This document shows, piece after piece, positions 1 through 8,983 of a stretch of 16,594 nt of DNA. A program made the translations under genes and the position numbers. Where the stretch lies: NCBI GenBank assembly GCA_047629355.1, contig JBLHWU010000149.1, positions 1 through 16,594 of the forward strand, read 5' to 3'. The DNA comes from CAYUNA01 sp047629355 (GTDB lineage: Bacteria > Bacteroidota > Bacteroidia > Chitinophagales > Saprospiraceae). The notes below the pieces were generated by a model. That model saw nothing but the letters and a program-made list of their open reading frames with translations, ran no database searches and had not been told where the DNA came from. Each line of letters opens with the position of its first letter. The stretch's first letter is position 1.

Positions 1-1
1 T

Positions 2-3000
2 GGCGGACGGGTGACTTGGGAGCGTTTTGGGTTGGCAGATGATGTGTATGCGGAGTTGGCGGAGTATGAATTTGAAGTGAAGAAGAGTTTGTATGAAGCG
101 AAAAATGTGAAGTTGCATTATCCGCTTTTTTTTGGATCAAAAACGGTGATTGGGAAGTTTCAAGATAAGCTAAGTGCGGCGTCTCGTGGGAATGAACGGT
201 CGTATCCGCGTTTTGAGTCGGATGACCAAATCTTAGAAATTGACAACATCGGTCAGGGGATAAAATACAGGGGTGGATTTAGGTTACAAGGGTTGACTGT
301 TTATGGTTTTGGTAGTAAAAATGTGCGGGCGGAGATAACCGTTTTTAATGATAGCAATGAGCTGAGATTCAGAGGGTTAGCAGAGTTGTTTGCAATAAAA
401 AGAGAAGAAAAAATTATTGCGGAAAGGGTAGAAGCGATGCTTTATTTTGGACAGGATTCTTTATATCACCCGTCGGTCAATGTGCGTTTTGAAATACCGA
501 CGAAGACGCTTGCCTTGACGCGTGGAAAGCGGGGTAGTGACCGAAATCCTTTCTATAATTCCTTACATCAAGTAAATATTAATGCAGAAAAAATTGACTG
601 TCATTTGCAGACGGATTCGGTTTTTATTGGGGCACGGGCGGCTGGCTTTAGTAAGGATGCAAAACCAGTAATATTCGAGTCTTTGAAGTTTTTTGCGCTG
701 AGTGATTATCAACGGATTCAGAATATTTCGACGACGAATCCGATTTCTTTAATGAAAATTTATTACGAAGAAACGGGCGAAACAGAGGTGGATGCGGATG
801 CCTTGGCGAAGCGGTTGAACCCTCGTTTTACCGTAGAAAACATCAATTCGTTATTGTATGATTTAGTGTCGCAAGGTTTCATTAATTACGATGCGGATGA
901 AAAAATGGTGGAGCTAAAAGATAAGGTTTTTCACTATGCGGATGCGAGTACGAAGAAGGTGGATTTTGATAATCTTCGGGTAACTTCAGAGACGCGAGAG
1001 ACGAATGCAATTTTGAATTTAAAAGACAATTCGATAGCGGCAAAAGGCGTGAAAAAGATTGATTTTAGTCAAAAACAGCGAGTTGGATTGCTTCCTTTTA
1101 ATGAGCAGGTGACGATGTATAAAAATCGGGACATGAATTTCGATGGGAAAGTTTATGCTGGTTTTTCGACCTTTATGGGGAAAGATTATCGGTTTGATTA
1201 TGATAAATTTCATATTGAAATGGATTCTATTCGTTTCTTCGATTTGTTTACGCCAACAGGTGTGATTCGGAAAAATGGAGAACCAGAAGCCGTGTCAATT
1301 GGGTCGAGAGTTGAGCATTTTACAGGCGTTTTATTGATTGATGCGCCGTCCAATAAATCAGGGCGAGAGGACATTGAAATTTTTCCTTCGATACAAAGTA
1401 AAGGCAATTCTTTTGTGTTTTATGATTATGTAGAAACGCAGCAAGGGGCATACACCCGAGATTCTTTTTATTTTGAATTAGACCCATTCTCCTTTAATAA
1501 ATTAGATAGATATGTGCGGGCAGATGTCCAATTTAAAGGGGATATGTATTCGGCGGATATTTTTCCAGTTTTTGAAGAAACCTTGACTTTACAAGAGGAT
1601 GAATCGCTGGGTTTTGTAACTAAATCGCCGGATGCAGGTTACCCCAACTATCAAGGAAAAGGGAATTATACGGGTGATATTAATTTGAGTAATCAAGGCT
1701 TCTTAGGACAAGGAACGCTTAAATATTTGGGAGCGAATATTGACGCAGAAGATTTTGTTTTCAAACCAAAACAGTTGACTGCAAGTGCTGAGCGATTTGA
1801 CTTGGAGGAGGATAGGAATAGTGCAATTGAAGTGGCACAGGTTCGGGGTTATGATGTGAAAATTGACTGGAGACCTTATAAAGATAGTATGTATGTTCGG
1901 TCGAAAGAAGCACCGTTTGAGTTGTATAAATCGGGTGATCACACGCTGAAAGGCATGTTGATTTTGACGCCGGGTGGACTGAAAGCAACGGGTTTATTGG
2001 ATTGGTCGAAAGCGAGTATGACTTCCGAATTGTTTAGTATGGGTGCGTATTCAGCGACAGCCGATACAACAGATTTGAAGATTCGCGCCTTTGATGCGGA
2101 TGCAATTGCTTTGAAAACTTCCAACCTGAATGGGATTGCAGATTTTGATGCACAAATAGCGCGTTTCAAAGCAAATGCGGAATTTTTGCAGACCATTTTG
2201 CCATATAATCAGTATGAAACTTCGTTTAATGAATTTGATTGGGACATGGCAAAAGAGACGGTGACTTTTAAGGCTGCCGAAGGAAAACTGGGTAGTTTCT
2301 TGTCGATTCATCCCGACCAAGATTCCTTATATTTTAATGGAAAAGCGGCCCTTTATGATTTGAAAACAAACCTACTGAAAATTGGAGGAGTGCCGTTTAT
2401 CATCAGTTCAGATGCTTTTATTTATACTGAAAATGGTGATGTAGAAATTCAAGCTGGTGCGGTGATGACGACGCTTGAAAATGCCAAAATCGTGGCAGAT
2501 ACGACCAATCAATTGCACGTTATCAATCGAGCGACGGTGAATATTTTGGGTAAAAAAGAATACCGGGCAAGTGGGTTTTATGAATACAATATTGGTAATA
2601 AAAAGCAGGAAATTGAGTTTGCGGAAATCGTTGGTACGCGGGTAGGAAAAGGTTCTCGGGCAAAAAAAGCATCAGTTACCCGGGCGACGGGCGAGGTGAC
2701 GGATGAGAATGATTTTTACATTGATGATAAGACGGAATTTCAAGGGACAATCAGTTTGAGTGCGGAGAATGTGAATTTGGAATTTGATGGTTTCGCTCGT
2801 TTAGAGTCAGAGACTTTACCTGCAAAATATTGGTTTACAGTAAGATGTGAAGCCGATAAAAATGATTTGGTAATTCCATTTGATGTACCAAAATCGCCGG
2901 ATGCGCAACCTTTATACAGTGGTTTGTTTTTGAGTAAAGAAACCGCGACCGTTTATCCACGGGTGATGATGCCGAAGTTTTTTACGAAAGATAGAAATAT

Positions 3001-3892
3001 CTTACCTGTAAAAGGTATGTTGAAATATGATGATAAAACGGAGAAATTTATCATGGGTGACTCCTTAATTGTCCTGGAACAATCGTTGAAAGGGAATAAA
3101 TTGACGTACAACAATCGGACGGGGAAAATTGATTTGGAAGGTAAATTTAACATCGGTTCTGGTTTGAAATACGTGAGTGTGTCAGCCGCAGGAAAAGGCG
3201 AGACAGAGTTTGGCGAATTGGTGCAAGATACCTTGATGGGCACGGAGGCGATGGCGTCGGACTTGTCGGTTGAGTTGATGGCAGGTTTGAAGTTGAAAAT
3301 ACCCGAAAGCTTGATGAAAATTGTAGTGACGGATTTTAAATCTTCTACTTTTGAAACCAATCCAATCAATTACAACAACGACATGCTTTTCTTTAAAAAA
3401 GGCGTTTTGGAATTGTTTCCAGAAGATAAAGAAATGACAAAAGCGGCGAATATGATTACGTCGGGTAGTCCGCTGATTTTGCCGAAGAAATTCAATGATT
3501 TTAGCTTCTTTTTTAGCAAATTACCAATGACTTGGGATAGAGATTATCAATCGTTTGTGACGACGAAAAAGAAGGTTGGCTTGACGAGTATCGACGGAGA
3601 AATGATTAACTCCATGGTCACGGTCTATTTGGAATTCAAGATGCCAACCAATGAGGATGACCGAATGTATGTGTACATCAAATCGCCGAGTGAATTGTAT
3701 TATTTCTTTGGCTACAAACAAGGCATTTTGAGTGTGGTGTCTAACAACACCCGCTTTATGGATGAGGTGGCTGGTATGAAGGAGAAAGATCGTATTTTTA
3801 AAATGTCGGATGGTGGTAGTTATGAGATTCAGCCGGTGAATCCGAGTACGGCGAATGCCTTTGTAAGAAGGGTGGAGGCTGTTGGGAAGTAA
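2..3892 (+). CDS. Large beta-rich protein of unknown function, 5' end outside the window
   Basis: The reading frame is open from base 2, so the true start lies upstream; the GTG at 11 is only the first possible start codon inside the window. At least 1,296 codons are present, ending with TAA at 3890. I do not recognise the family. The sequence is rich in alternating polar/hydrophobic stretches with many Asp, Lys, Phe and Tyr, which suggests extended beta structure. No internal membrane segment is visible. Around positions 2380-2600 it has wording such as GGVPFI, NGDVEIQAGA, NRATVNILGKKEYRASGFYEY, somewhat like beta-taco or AsmA/OstA-like exported scaffolds, but that resemblance is only an impression. 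A signal peptide would be in the missing N-terminus. Localisation to the periplasm or outer membrane is inference. The next gene begins one base after its stop. Confidence 0.8.
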   Translation, partial: GGRVTWERFGLADDVYAELAEYEFEVKKSLYEAKNVKLHYPLFFGSKTVIGKFQDKLSAASRGNERSYPRFESDDQILEIDNIGQGIKYRGGFRLQGLTVYGFGSKNVRAEITVFNDSNELRFRGLAELFAIKREEKIIAERVEAMLYFGQDSLYHPSVNVRFEIPTKTLALTRGKRGSDRNPFYNSLHQVNINAEKIDCHLQTDSVFIGARAAGFSKDAKPVIFESLKFFALSDYQRIQNISTTNPISLMKIYYEETGETEVDADALAKRLNPRFTVENINSLLYDLVSQGFINYDADEKMVELKDKVFHYADASTKKVDFDNLRVTSETRETNAILNLKDNSIAAKGVKKIDFSQKQRVGLLPFNEQVTMYKNRDMNFDGKVYAGFSTFMGKDYRFDYDKFHIEMDSIRFFDLFTPTGVIRKNGEPEAVSIGSRVEHFTGVLLIDAPSNKSGREDIEIFPSIQSKGNSFVFYDYVETQQGAYTRDSFYFELDPFSFNKLDRYVRADVQFKGDMYSADIFPVFEETLTLQEDESLGFVTKSPDAGYPNYQGKGNYTGDINLSNQGFLGQGTLKYLGANIDAEDFVFKPKQLTASAERFDLEEDRNSAIEVAQVRGYDVKIDWRPYKDSMYVRSKEAPFELYKSGDHTLKGMLILTPGGLKATGLLDWSKASMTSELFSMGAYSATADTTDLKIRAFDADAIALKTSNLNGIADFDAQIARFKANAEFLQTILPYNQYETSFNEFDWDMAKETVTFKAAEGKLGSFLSIHPDQDSLYFNGKAALYDLKTNLLKIGGVPFIISSDAFIYTENGDVEIQAGAVMTTLENAKIVADTTNQLHVINRATVNILGKKEYRASGFYEYNIGNKKQEIEFAEIVGTRVGKGSRAKKASVTRATGEVTDENDFYIDDKTEFQGTISLSAENVNLEFDGFARLESETLPAKYWFTVRCEADKNDLVIPFDVPKSPDAQPLYSGLFLSKETATVYPRVMMPKFFTKDRNILPVKGMLKYDDKTEKFIMGDSLIVLEQSLKGNKLTYNNRTGKIDLEGKFNIGSGLKYVSVSAAGKGETEFGELVQDTLMGTEAMASDLSVELMAGLKLKIPESLMKIVVTDFKSSTFETNPINYNNDMLFFKKGVLELFPEDKEMTKAANMITSGSPLILPKKFNDFSFFFSKLPMTWDRDYQSFVTTKKKVGLTSIDGEMINSMVTVYLEFKMPTNEDDRMYVYIKSPSELYYFFGYKQGILSVVSNNTRFMDEVAGMKEKDRIFKMSDGGSYEIQPVNPSTANAFVRRVEAVGK

Positions 3893-3893
3893 A

Positions 3894-4283
3894 ATGATAC
3901 ACTTAGAAAAACCAAACGAAAAGCAATTAGAAGAGTTTATCCGAACTTCAATCAAGAAGGATTTATTTGATTTTAAAGGACAAGGAACATTCGGAGGATT
4001 TCTACATCTAAGTTTTGATGAAATAATGGTTCAAATGGAAGTTCTCGAAAATCATTCTGAAATTGAGATAATGACGACGGGAAATAATGAAGCAGACTTG
4101 GCTAACGGACTGTGGGACTGCTATGGAGCAAGTTGTTTGCCAGATAGAGCAGATTATGAAAATATAAAAGTTATTTGTGTGAGCTTTGACCAAAACGATT
4201 ATGCAGTGGAAATCAAAAATATTCTCAAAAAAATTAATCGAAAGTGGCTACCAATAGATGAAGAAAGGACACCAATTCTATAA
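3894..4283 (+). CDS. Unrecognised 130-aa soluble protein
   Basis: I chose the ATG at 3894, because starting at the upstream TTG (3882) would overlap the preceding gene; the ATG lies one base after that gene's TAA. The protein is acidic, has no signal peptide or membrane segment, and contains two Cys in a WDCYGASC stretch near residues 79-86. A helical Lys/Glu-rich start (residues 1-25), an apparently mixed alpha/beta middle and a short helical end (KNILKKINRKW) are visible. Size and composition would suit a small cytoplasmic accessory or an immunity-type protein, but no family signature supports this. Its codons are more A-rich than those of its upstream neighbour, which uses many GCG and CGG codons, so it may have a separate origin. 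Translational coupling to the large gene is likely from the spacing. Confidence 0.7.
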   Translation: MIHLEKPNEKQLEEFIRTSIKKDLFDFKGQGTFGGFLHLSFDEIMVQMEVLENHSEIEIMTTGNNEADLANGLWDCYGASCLPDRADYENIKVICVSFDQNDYAVEIKNILKKINRKWLPIDEERTPIL

Positions 4284-4288
4284 AATAA

Positions 4289-4400
4289 CTTGATGTCGAA
4301 TTTTTGAAGACATTTGATATGCGAATTTATAACTACTTAGGAAAGATACTCAGATTATTTTTATAATTTAGTTACGATTCCCACAAATCTTGATGTCGAA
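4289..4400. repeat. Two 12-bp direct repeats exactly 100 bp apart
   Basis: CTTGATGTCGAA occurs at 4289-4300 and again at 4389-4400 in the non-coding stretch after the 130-aa gene. The sequence between them is AT-rich with no open frame. They may be remnants of a duplicated gene end, or coincidence. Confidence 0.4.
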
Positions 4401-4410
4401 GGTCTATTTA

Positions 4411-4443
4411 AAAACATGGTGATTTTTAAAATCACCATGTTTT
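4411..4443. terminator. Bidirectional terminator hairpin between convergent genes
   Basis: AAAACATGGTGA at 4411-4422 pairs perfectly with TCACCATGTTTT at 4432-4443; the T-run and A-run between them can extend the stem. A-runs and T-runs flank it on both sides, so it can terminate the plus-strand genes ending at 4283 and the minus-strand gene ending at 4461. No mapped transcript end is available. Confidence 0.75.
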
Positions 4444-4460
4444 GAGCACGAGCTTCAAAA

Positions 4461-7346
4461 TCACTCCACCACCAACGCCTTTTCCTCAAAATTCCCATCC
4501 TTCTCCACCTTAATCGTATAAGTCCCCGCTTTCAAATAAAACTTCCCATTCTTCGCTTTTTCAAAGCTAATCTCTGCCGCATCTTTCGTCTTTTTCTCAT
4601 TTAAAAGCCGCTCATATTTAACCAATATTTTTTCTTCTATTTCACCAGGGTATTCCAAATAATGCAATCCTTTTTGCACCTCATTTTCAAAAGAAAACAA
4701 AACCAAATCATCCATCAAAATAGTAGTTTTTATTATCCCTTTCTCTTTTATAAAAACAGGAATTTCAATCGTCGGCTCTGGCGCATCTCGCCACATACTC
4801 CACGGATTGCCCCAGCGACTACTCGCTTCAATAGATTGAATATCAAATAGATATAAGTTATTGGCAATGGTTTCTGCCGTCATTTTTTGTAAATGTGCGA
4901 CATTCGCCAAATACAAAGACCGACCGTGTGTGCCGACCAAAATTTCTTTATCGCGAGGATGCACAACCATATCATGCACCGACACCGCAGGCAAGTCTTT
5001 ATTCATCAACATAAACGATTGTCCTCGGTCAAGGGAAGCATACAAACCGTGGTCGGTACCGACGTAAATAAGCTGCTCATTTTCTGGGTCTTCTTTGATT
5101 ACATTGACGGGTTCGGCAGGAAGGCCAAGACCGATTTTTGCCCACGTCTTTCCGTAGTTTTCGGAGACATAAATCAGGGATTGAAAATTATCCCAACGGT
5201 AGCCATTCATTGCGATATATACTCGGCTTTCGACGTATTTAGAGGTTTGAATTCTCGTTACCCAACGGTCGGTTGGCAGTGCGGCTGAAATCTTCGTCCA
5301 AGTACTTCCGCCATCTTTGGAAACATGTACCAAACCATCATCAGAACCAGCGTATAGTAAACCAAATTTCAAAGGAGATTCATGAATGGCAGTCAATGTT
5401 CCGAAGGCAACATCGCCTTTTTTACCACCTTTAGTCAAGTCCTCAGAGATTTCTTCAAAGTCATCGCCCTGATTGAACGAACGGTGCAATTTATTAGAAC
5501 CCATATACAAGATATCCTGATTGTGCATCGACAAATGAATCGGTGCTTGCCAATTCCAACGCAGCGGTCGGTCGCCCAATTCATGCTTTGGCGTAATGTA
5601 TTCAGAGCCATTCGTAGCGGTGTTAAGGCGGTAATAATTGCCAAATTGATAACCCGTATAAACTGTCGCATTGTCGCGAGTATCGACTGCCACTTGCATA
5701 CCATCGCCGCCCATGATAGATTTGTATGGATATTGCCCTGAATTGTGCCAACTATTCGACGCCTTATACGATTTTTTGCCCATCCAAACGCCGTTGTCTT
5801 GCAAGCCACCATAGACATTATAGGGCTCTTCCATATCGACCGCGACGTAGTAAAATTGACCGAGGGCAGGGGTGTTGCATTTGACCCAATTTTCACCATC
5901 GTCATACGAAATATTGATGCCGCCGTCGTTCCCTAAAATCAAATGTTTGTCTCGATTTGGACTCACCCAAAGCGCGTGATGGTCGGCGTGAACATTGCGC
6001 CCATTAATGGAAGTCCAGGTCTTGCCCGCGTCTTTTGACCGCAGCACAGGGACGCCCATGATGTAGATTTTATCGGGATTTTCTGGCGAAATTCTAATTT
6101 GACCAAAGTAGTAACCGTAAGAATTATAGACATTGTCGAGATAACCTTCGTGCGTTTTCGACCATGTTTTCCCTTCATCATCCGACCGATAAACTTCCGC
6201 ACCAATCACAGGCGTATCAAAAAGCAGCGAGTTGGCATCTTCCACATATTCTACCAAGGCAATTGGCAGAATTTCATCGTTTTCAATCTTTAATTTTAAA
6301 ATAGGATAGGTGTGTTTTTTTGAAAAATTATAAGTTTTCAAATATTGCGTTACTCGTTTTTTATCCAATTTTAAAAAGTCAGCTTTGGACATCTTTCGCA
6401 AGTCATCTTTTGTTAAAATATTCTTGTCTTTTTTATCATCCTCTGGTCGTCTATCGTAATTATCTAAAATGGCGTAAAGCGTTTTTTTACCCGCATTTTC
6501 ATGGATAGACAAGCCAATTCTACCAACGCCTTTTCCGATTGGAAAACCGCTATTTTCATCATTTAAACGCGTCCAAGTTTCGCCACCATCTGTACTTTTA
6601 TACATACCTGAACCTTCGCCAGATTCCTTAAAGTTCCATGCCCGGCGAGTACGTTCCCAGGTGGAGGTGTAAAGAATATTTGGGTCAGTTGGGTCGATGA
6701 GTAGATCGATTGCGCCTGCATTTTGATTGACAAAAAGGGTTTGTATCCACGTTTCACCCCCGTCAATTGTTTTATAAATACCGCGCTCCTGATTTGGCGA
6801 ATATAAATGTCCTAAAGCAGCGACCCATAAAGTATTTGGGTCCGTTGGATGCAGGATAATTCGACCGATATGGTGACTTTCTGATAATCCTTTATGCTGC
6901 CAAGTTTTACCGCCATCTTCGCTTTTAAACATGCCCACACCTGCATAACTTGACCGACTTGAATTGACTTCACCTGACCCAATCCATATCGTATTTTTAT
7001 TCCAATCAATAGCAATATCACCAATAGTCATTACGACTTCTTGGTCAAAAAGTGGTATGAAAGACTGTCCATTATTTTCCGTTTTCCAAAGTCCGCCACT
7101 GGCATAACCAACGTAAAAATGTGTCGGGTCCGTTTCCCAAACATCAATATCTGCTACGCGACCGCTAAAAACGGAGGGGCCAATAGATTTGAAAGGAATA
7201 TTTGAGACTAAGGAATTATCCAATAATTGCTGCCGTTTTTCGTGCGCAGCGAGGCGTTCGACAGCGGAGGTAAATGCGGGAACGTCGTGTTGTCCAAGCA
7301 AAGTGAAAGCAAGGGATAAGAGCAATAAGGTGAAAAATTGTTTCAT
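4461..7346 (-). CDS. Exported Asp-box (BNR/VPS10-like) beta-propeller protein
   Basis: A 961-aa protein, taking the ATG at 7346; a TTG two codons upstream is less likely because MKQFFTLLLLSLAFTLLGQ from the ATG is a complete signal peptide. Asp-box motifs (S/T-x-D-x-G-x-T-W type) recur at about residues 89-96, 142-149, 193-200, 251-258, 388-395, 437-444, 480-487, 676-683, 728-735 and 771-778, marking beta-propeller blades as in sialidase-like and sortilin/VPS10 proteins. A Lys/Asp-rich insert (about 300-360) interrupts the first propeller. The end (AGTYTIKVEKDG) resembles the Ig-like tail of this family. It is probably secreted or surface-exposed and may bind or cleave polysaccharide or protein, but catalytic residues cannot be assigned and database names such as 'glycosyl hydrolase' are unproven. 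It is transcribed divergently from the desaturase and ends at the shared terminator. Confidence 0.9.
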   Translation of the reverse strand: MKQFFTLLLLSLAFTLLGQHDVPAFTSAVERLAAHEKRQQLLDNSLVSNIPFKSIGPSVFSGRVADIDVWETDPTHFYVGYASGGLWKTENNGQSFIPLFDQEVVMTIGDIAIDWNKNTIWIGSGEVNSSRSSYAGVGMFKSEDGGKTWQHKGLSESHHIGRIILHPTDPNTLWVAALGHLYSPNQERGIYKTIDGGETWIQTLFVNQNAGAIDLLIDPTDPNILYTSTWERTRRAWNFKESGEGSGMYKSTDGGETWTRLNDENSGFPIGKGVGRIGLSIHENAGKKTLYAILDNYDRRPEDDKKDKNILTKDDLRKMSKADFLKLDKKRVTQYLKTYNFSKKHTYPILKLKIENDEILPIALVEYVEDANSLLFDTPVIGAEVYRSDDEGKTWSKTHEGYLDNVYNSYGYYFGQIRISPENPDKIYIMGVPVLRSKDAGKTWTSINGRNVHADHHALWVSPNRDKHLILGNDGGINISYDDGENWVKCNTPALGQFYYVAVDMEEPYNVYGGLQDNGVWMGKKSYKASNSWHNSGQYPYKSIMGGDGMQVAVDTRDNATVYTGYQFGNYYRLNTATNGSEYITPKHELGDRPLRWNWQAPIHLSMHNQDILYMGSNKLHRSFNQGDDFEEISEDLTKGGKKGDVAFGTLTAIHESPLKFGLLYAGSDDGLVHVSKDGGSTWTKISAALPTDRWVTRIQTSKYVESRVYIAMNGYRWDNFQSLIYVSENYGKTWAKIGLGLPAEPVNVIKEDPENEQLIYVGTDHGLYASLDRGQSFMLMNKDLPAVSVHDMVVHPRDKEILVGTHGRSLYLANVAHLQKMTAETIANNLYLFDIQSIEASSRWGNPWSMWRDAPEPTIEIPVFIKEKGIIKTTILMDDLVLFSFENEVQKGLHYLEYPGEIEEKILVKYERLLNEKKTKDAAEISFEKAKNGKFYLKAGTYTIKVEKDGNFEEKALVVE

Positions 7347-7372
7347 GTTCAATTGTCAGTTTTTGAAATAGG

Positions 7373-7515
7373 CTTGTTAACCAGATAGAAATGGTTAGCT
7401 GAATTTTAGCATTTTTCTTTAAAAAACCCTTCAATAGAAGGACTATTGAATGATTTTTTAAAGAAAAATAGCGAAAAAGATATTTCCAGATGACCATTTC
7501 TATTTGGGTAACAAG
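7373..7515. repeat. 143-bp imperfect inverted-repeat element (MITE-like long hairpin)
   Basis: Four nested complementary blocks make almost the whole segment self-complementary: CTTGTTA 7373-7379 with 7509-7515; ATAGAAATGGT 7385-7395 with 7493-7503; a 16-bp block 7411-7426 with 7454-7469; and TTCAATAG 7430-7437 with 7443-7450, leaving a 5-nt loop at 7438-7442. Unpaired bulges lie around 7396-7410 and 7470-7492. No target-site duplication is obvious. It lies just upstream of the propeller gene, in its 5' leader or promoter. It could be a miniature transposable element or a regulatory RNA structure; the size and terminal repeats favour the former. Confidence 0.75.
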
Positions 7516-7653
7516 TTTAATAAATAATTAGCTGTAAAAATATAAATTTAAAAGCATAACTAAAAATCAAGTGCAATTTTATAAAACTTTCAATTGCAGC
7601 AAATTTTGTTTTTTCTACCAGATTATTAGAAAGTTTTCAAAAAAATGACCATT

Positions 7654-7692
7654 TTTGCGAAACCATCATGTCATAAAATTGTCCTACTTTTC
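7654..7692 (+). promoter_or_regulatory. Weak candidate promoter for the desaturase gene
   Basis: TTTG at 7654-7657 and TACTTTTC at 7685-7692 resemble the Bacteroidota -33 and -7 boxes, but the 27-nt spacing is longer than usual and the -7 box lacks its final G. The rest of 7516-7730 is AT-rich with no gene. Confidence 0.25.
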
Positions 7693-7730
7693 TCTATTCT
7701 ATCGCCATAAATTTTAAAGAAAACTAAATT

Positions 7731-8768
7731 ATGCAAAATACGGAAGTTAAAGAAAAATTGAAAAACTGGGCAGTCACTGTTCAGAAATATCAAATCCCCA
7801 GTACAAAAAAAGCCGTAATACAAATCATCAACACCTTCGTGCCGTTTTTAGCACTTTGGGTATTGATGTACTTTAGTCTCGATTGGCATTACGGTATCAC
7901 GATTGGTTTGGCGATAATCAACGCATTTTTTATGGTGCGTATTTTTATTATTCAACACGACTGCGGTCATCAGTCCTTTTTCAAATCTCGCCGTTGGAAC
8001 AATGTGGTGGGTTTTGTTTGTAGCTTATTTAGTTCTATTCCATTCAAATATTGGGCGAAATCTCATGCTTTTCACCATGCACACTGCGGTCAATTGGAAG
8101 GCGGCGTGCGGGATATTGGCGACATTCACATCAAGACGGTGAAAGAATTTCGGGAATTAACCAAGCGACAGCAATGGCAATACCGTATCTATAGGTCTGC
8201 GCCTGTGATGTTCGTTTTGGGACCATTGTACTATTCTTTGGTGCCTTTGCGTTTGCCCGTTATCAGTTTGAAAGGGTGGAAAAAAACCCGCTATTCACAA
8301 GTAATTAATAATATCTGTGTGGTTGGTGCTTACGTTTTATTGGCGTATTTATTGGGTTGGGATAAATTTGTATTGATTCATATTCCATTGCTAATTTCAT
8401 TCTTTGTGATTGCAGTTTGGTTCTTTTATGTGCAGCATCAACACGAAGAAGCATATAAAGCATGGAAGAACAATTGGGAATATTTATTGGCAGCCGTGCA
8501 AGGAAGTACTTATTATAAATTACCAAAAGTATTTCAATGGTTGACGGGGAATATTGGTTTTCACCATATTCACCATTTGAGTTCGAAAATTCCGAATTAC
8601 AATTTAGAAATGTGCAATAAAGAAAATCCTATTTTTGAAAAATATGCAACCACGTTGACCTTTTTTCAAAGTTTAAAAACGATTTTCAATACGCTTTGGG
8701 ATGAAGAACAGCAGCGGATGATTTCTTTTTCGGAATTTTATCGTAGAGAAAAAATGATGGCAGCCTAA
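7731..8768 (+). CDS. Integral-membrane fatty acid desaturase
   Basis: A 345-aa protein of usual length for the membrane fatty acid desaturase family, which inserts a cis double bond into acyl chains using a di-iron centre, O2 and electrons from ferredoxin or a similar carrier. The three histidine boxes are intact: HDCGH at 76-80, HAFHH at 112-116, and HHIHH at 278-282. Hydrophobic segments lie at about 32-48, 54-74, 92-104, 155-172, 192-210 and 214-234, with the boxes on the cytoplasmic side by family topology. The sequence around the boxes (IQHDCGHQSFF, NIGFHHIHHLSSKIPNY) is of the delta-12/omega-6-like bacterial type; the exact double-bond position cannot be read from sequence. It is a single gene ending at a strong hairpin. 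A role in membrane fluidity is likely. A GTG or other earlier start is not needed; the ATG follows an AT-rich leader. Confidence 0.93.
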   Translation: MQNTEVKEKLKNWAVTVQKYQIPSTKKAVIQIINTFVPFLALWVLMYFSLDWHYGITIGLAIINAFFMVRIFIIQHDCGHQSFFKSRRWNNVVGFVCSLFSSIPFKYWAKSHAFHHAHCGQLEGGVRDIGDIHIKTVKEFRELTKRQQWQYRIYRSAPVMFVLGPLYYSLVPLRLPVISLKGWKKTRYSQVINNICVVGAYVLLAYLLGWDKFVLIHIPLLISFFVIAVWFFYVQHQHEEAYKAWKNNWEYLLAAVQGSTYYKLPKVFQWLTGNIGFHHIHHLSSKIPNYNLEMCNKENPIFEKYATTLTFFQSLKTIFNTLWDEEQQRMISFSEFYRREKMMAA

Positions 8769-8792
8769 AAGGTAGAGCATTTTTTTAACAGT

Positions 8793-8829
8793 AAAAATAG
8801 GGGATGATTAGGAATTATCCCCTATTTTT
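8793..8829 (+). terminator. Intrinsic terminator of the desaturase gene
   Basis: AAAAATAGGGGAT (8793-8805) pairs perfectly over 13 bp with 8817-8829 around an 11-nt loop, and the right arm ends in a T-run. It lies 24 nt after the desaturase stop codon. Confidence 0.85.
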
Positions 8830-8876
8830 GTTTTTAAAAATTGGTTCTTTAACGAATCCAGTGAGACACAAGCTTG

Positions 8877-8976
8877 TTCCTGTTCTTAGCAAAGGAAGTT
8901 TGAGGGACAAAAGATGGTTTTGCAAAAACCGTTTTTGTCCCTCAAAACCTTACCCGCGCTGCCGACGGCAACGCGC
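8877..8976 (+). repeat. REP-like three-hairpin interspersed repeat, copy 1
   Basis: Hairpin 1 pairs TTCCT (8877-8881) with AGGAA (8893-8897). Hairpin 2 is a 14-bp perfect stem, TTTGAGGGACAAAA (8899-8912) with 8933-8946, extended by GGTTTT/AAAACC inside. Hairpin 3 is GC-rich: GCGC (8956-8959) with 8973-8976, and GCCG (8961-8964) with CGGC (8966-8969). The same order and core sequence occur in opposite orientation at 13324-13419. The GC-rich third hairpin stands out from the AT-rich surroundings. It is intergenic and non-coding, and may also help terminate transcription. Confidence 0.8.
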
Positions 8977-8983
8977 ATTGTGT

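Noticed and set aside
3521..3955. 144-codon antisense frame over the end of the first gene
   Set aside because: Shadow of the coding frame on the opposite strand; spans two real genes and lacks any domain.
5435..5905. Open frame of 156 codons on the minus strand in a different frame inside the propeller gene
   Set aside because: It overlaps the strongly supported Asp-box gene on the same strand, has no family features and composition typical of a shifted frame.
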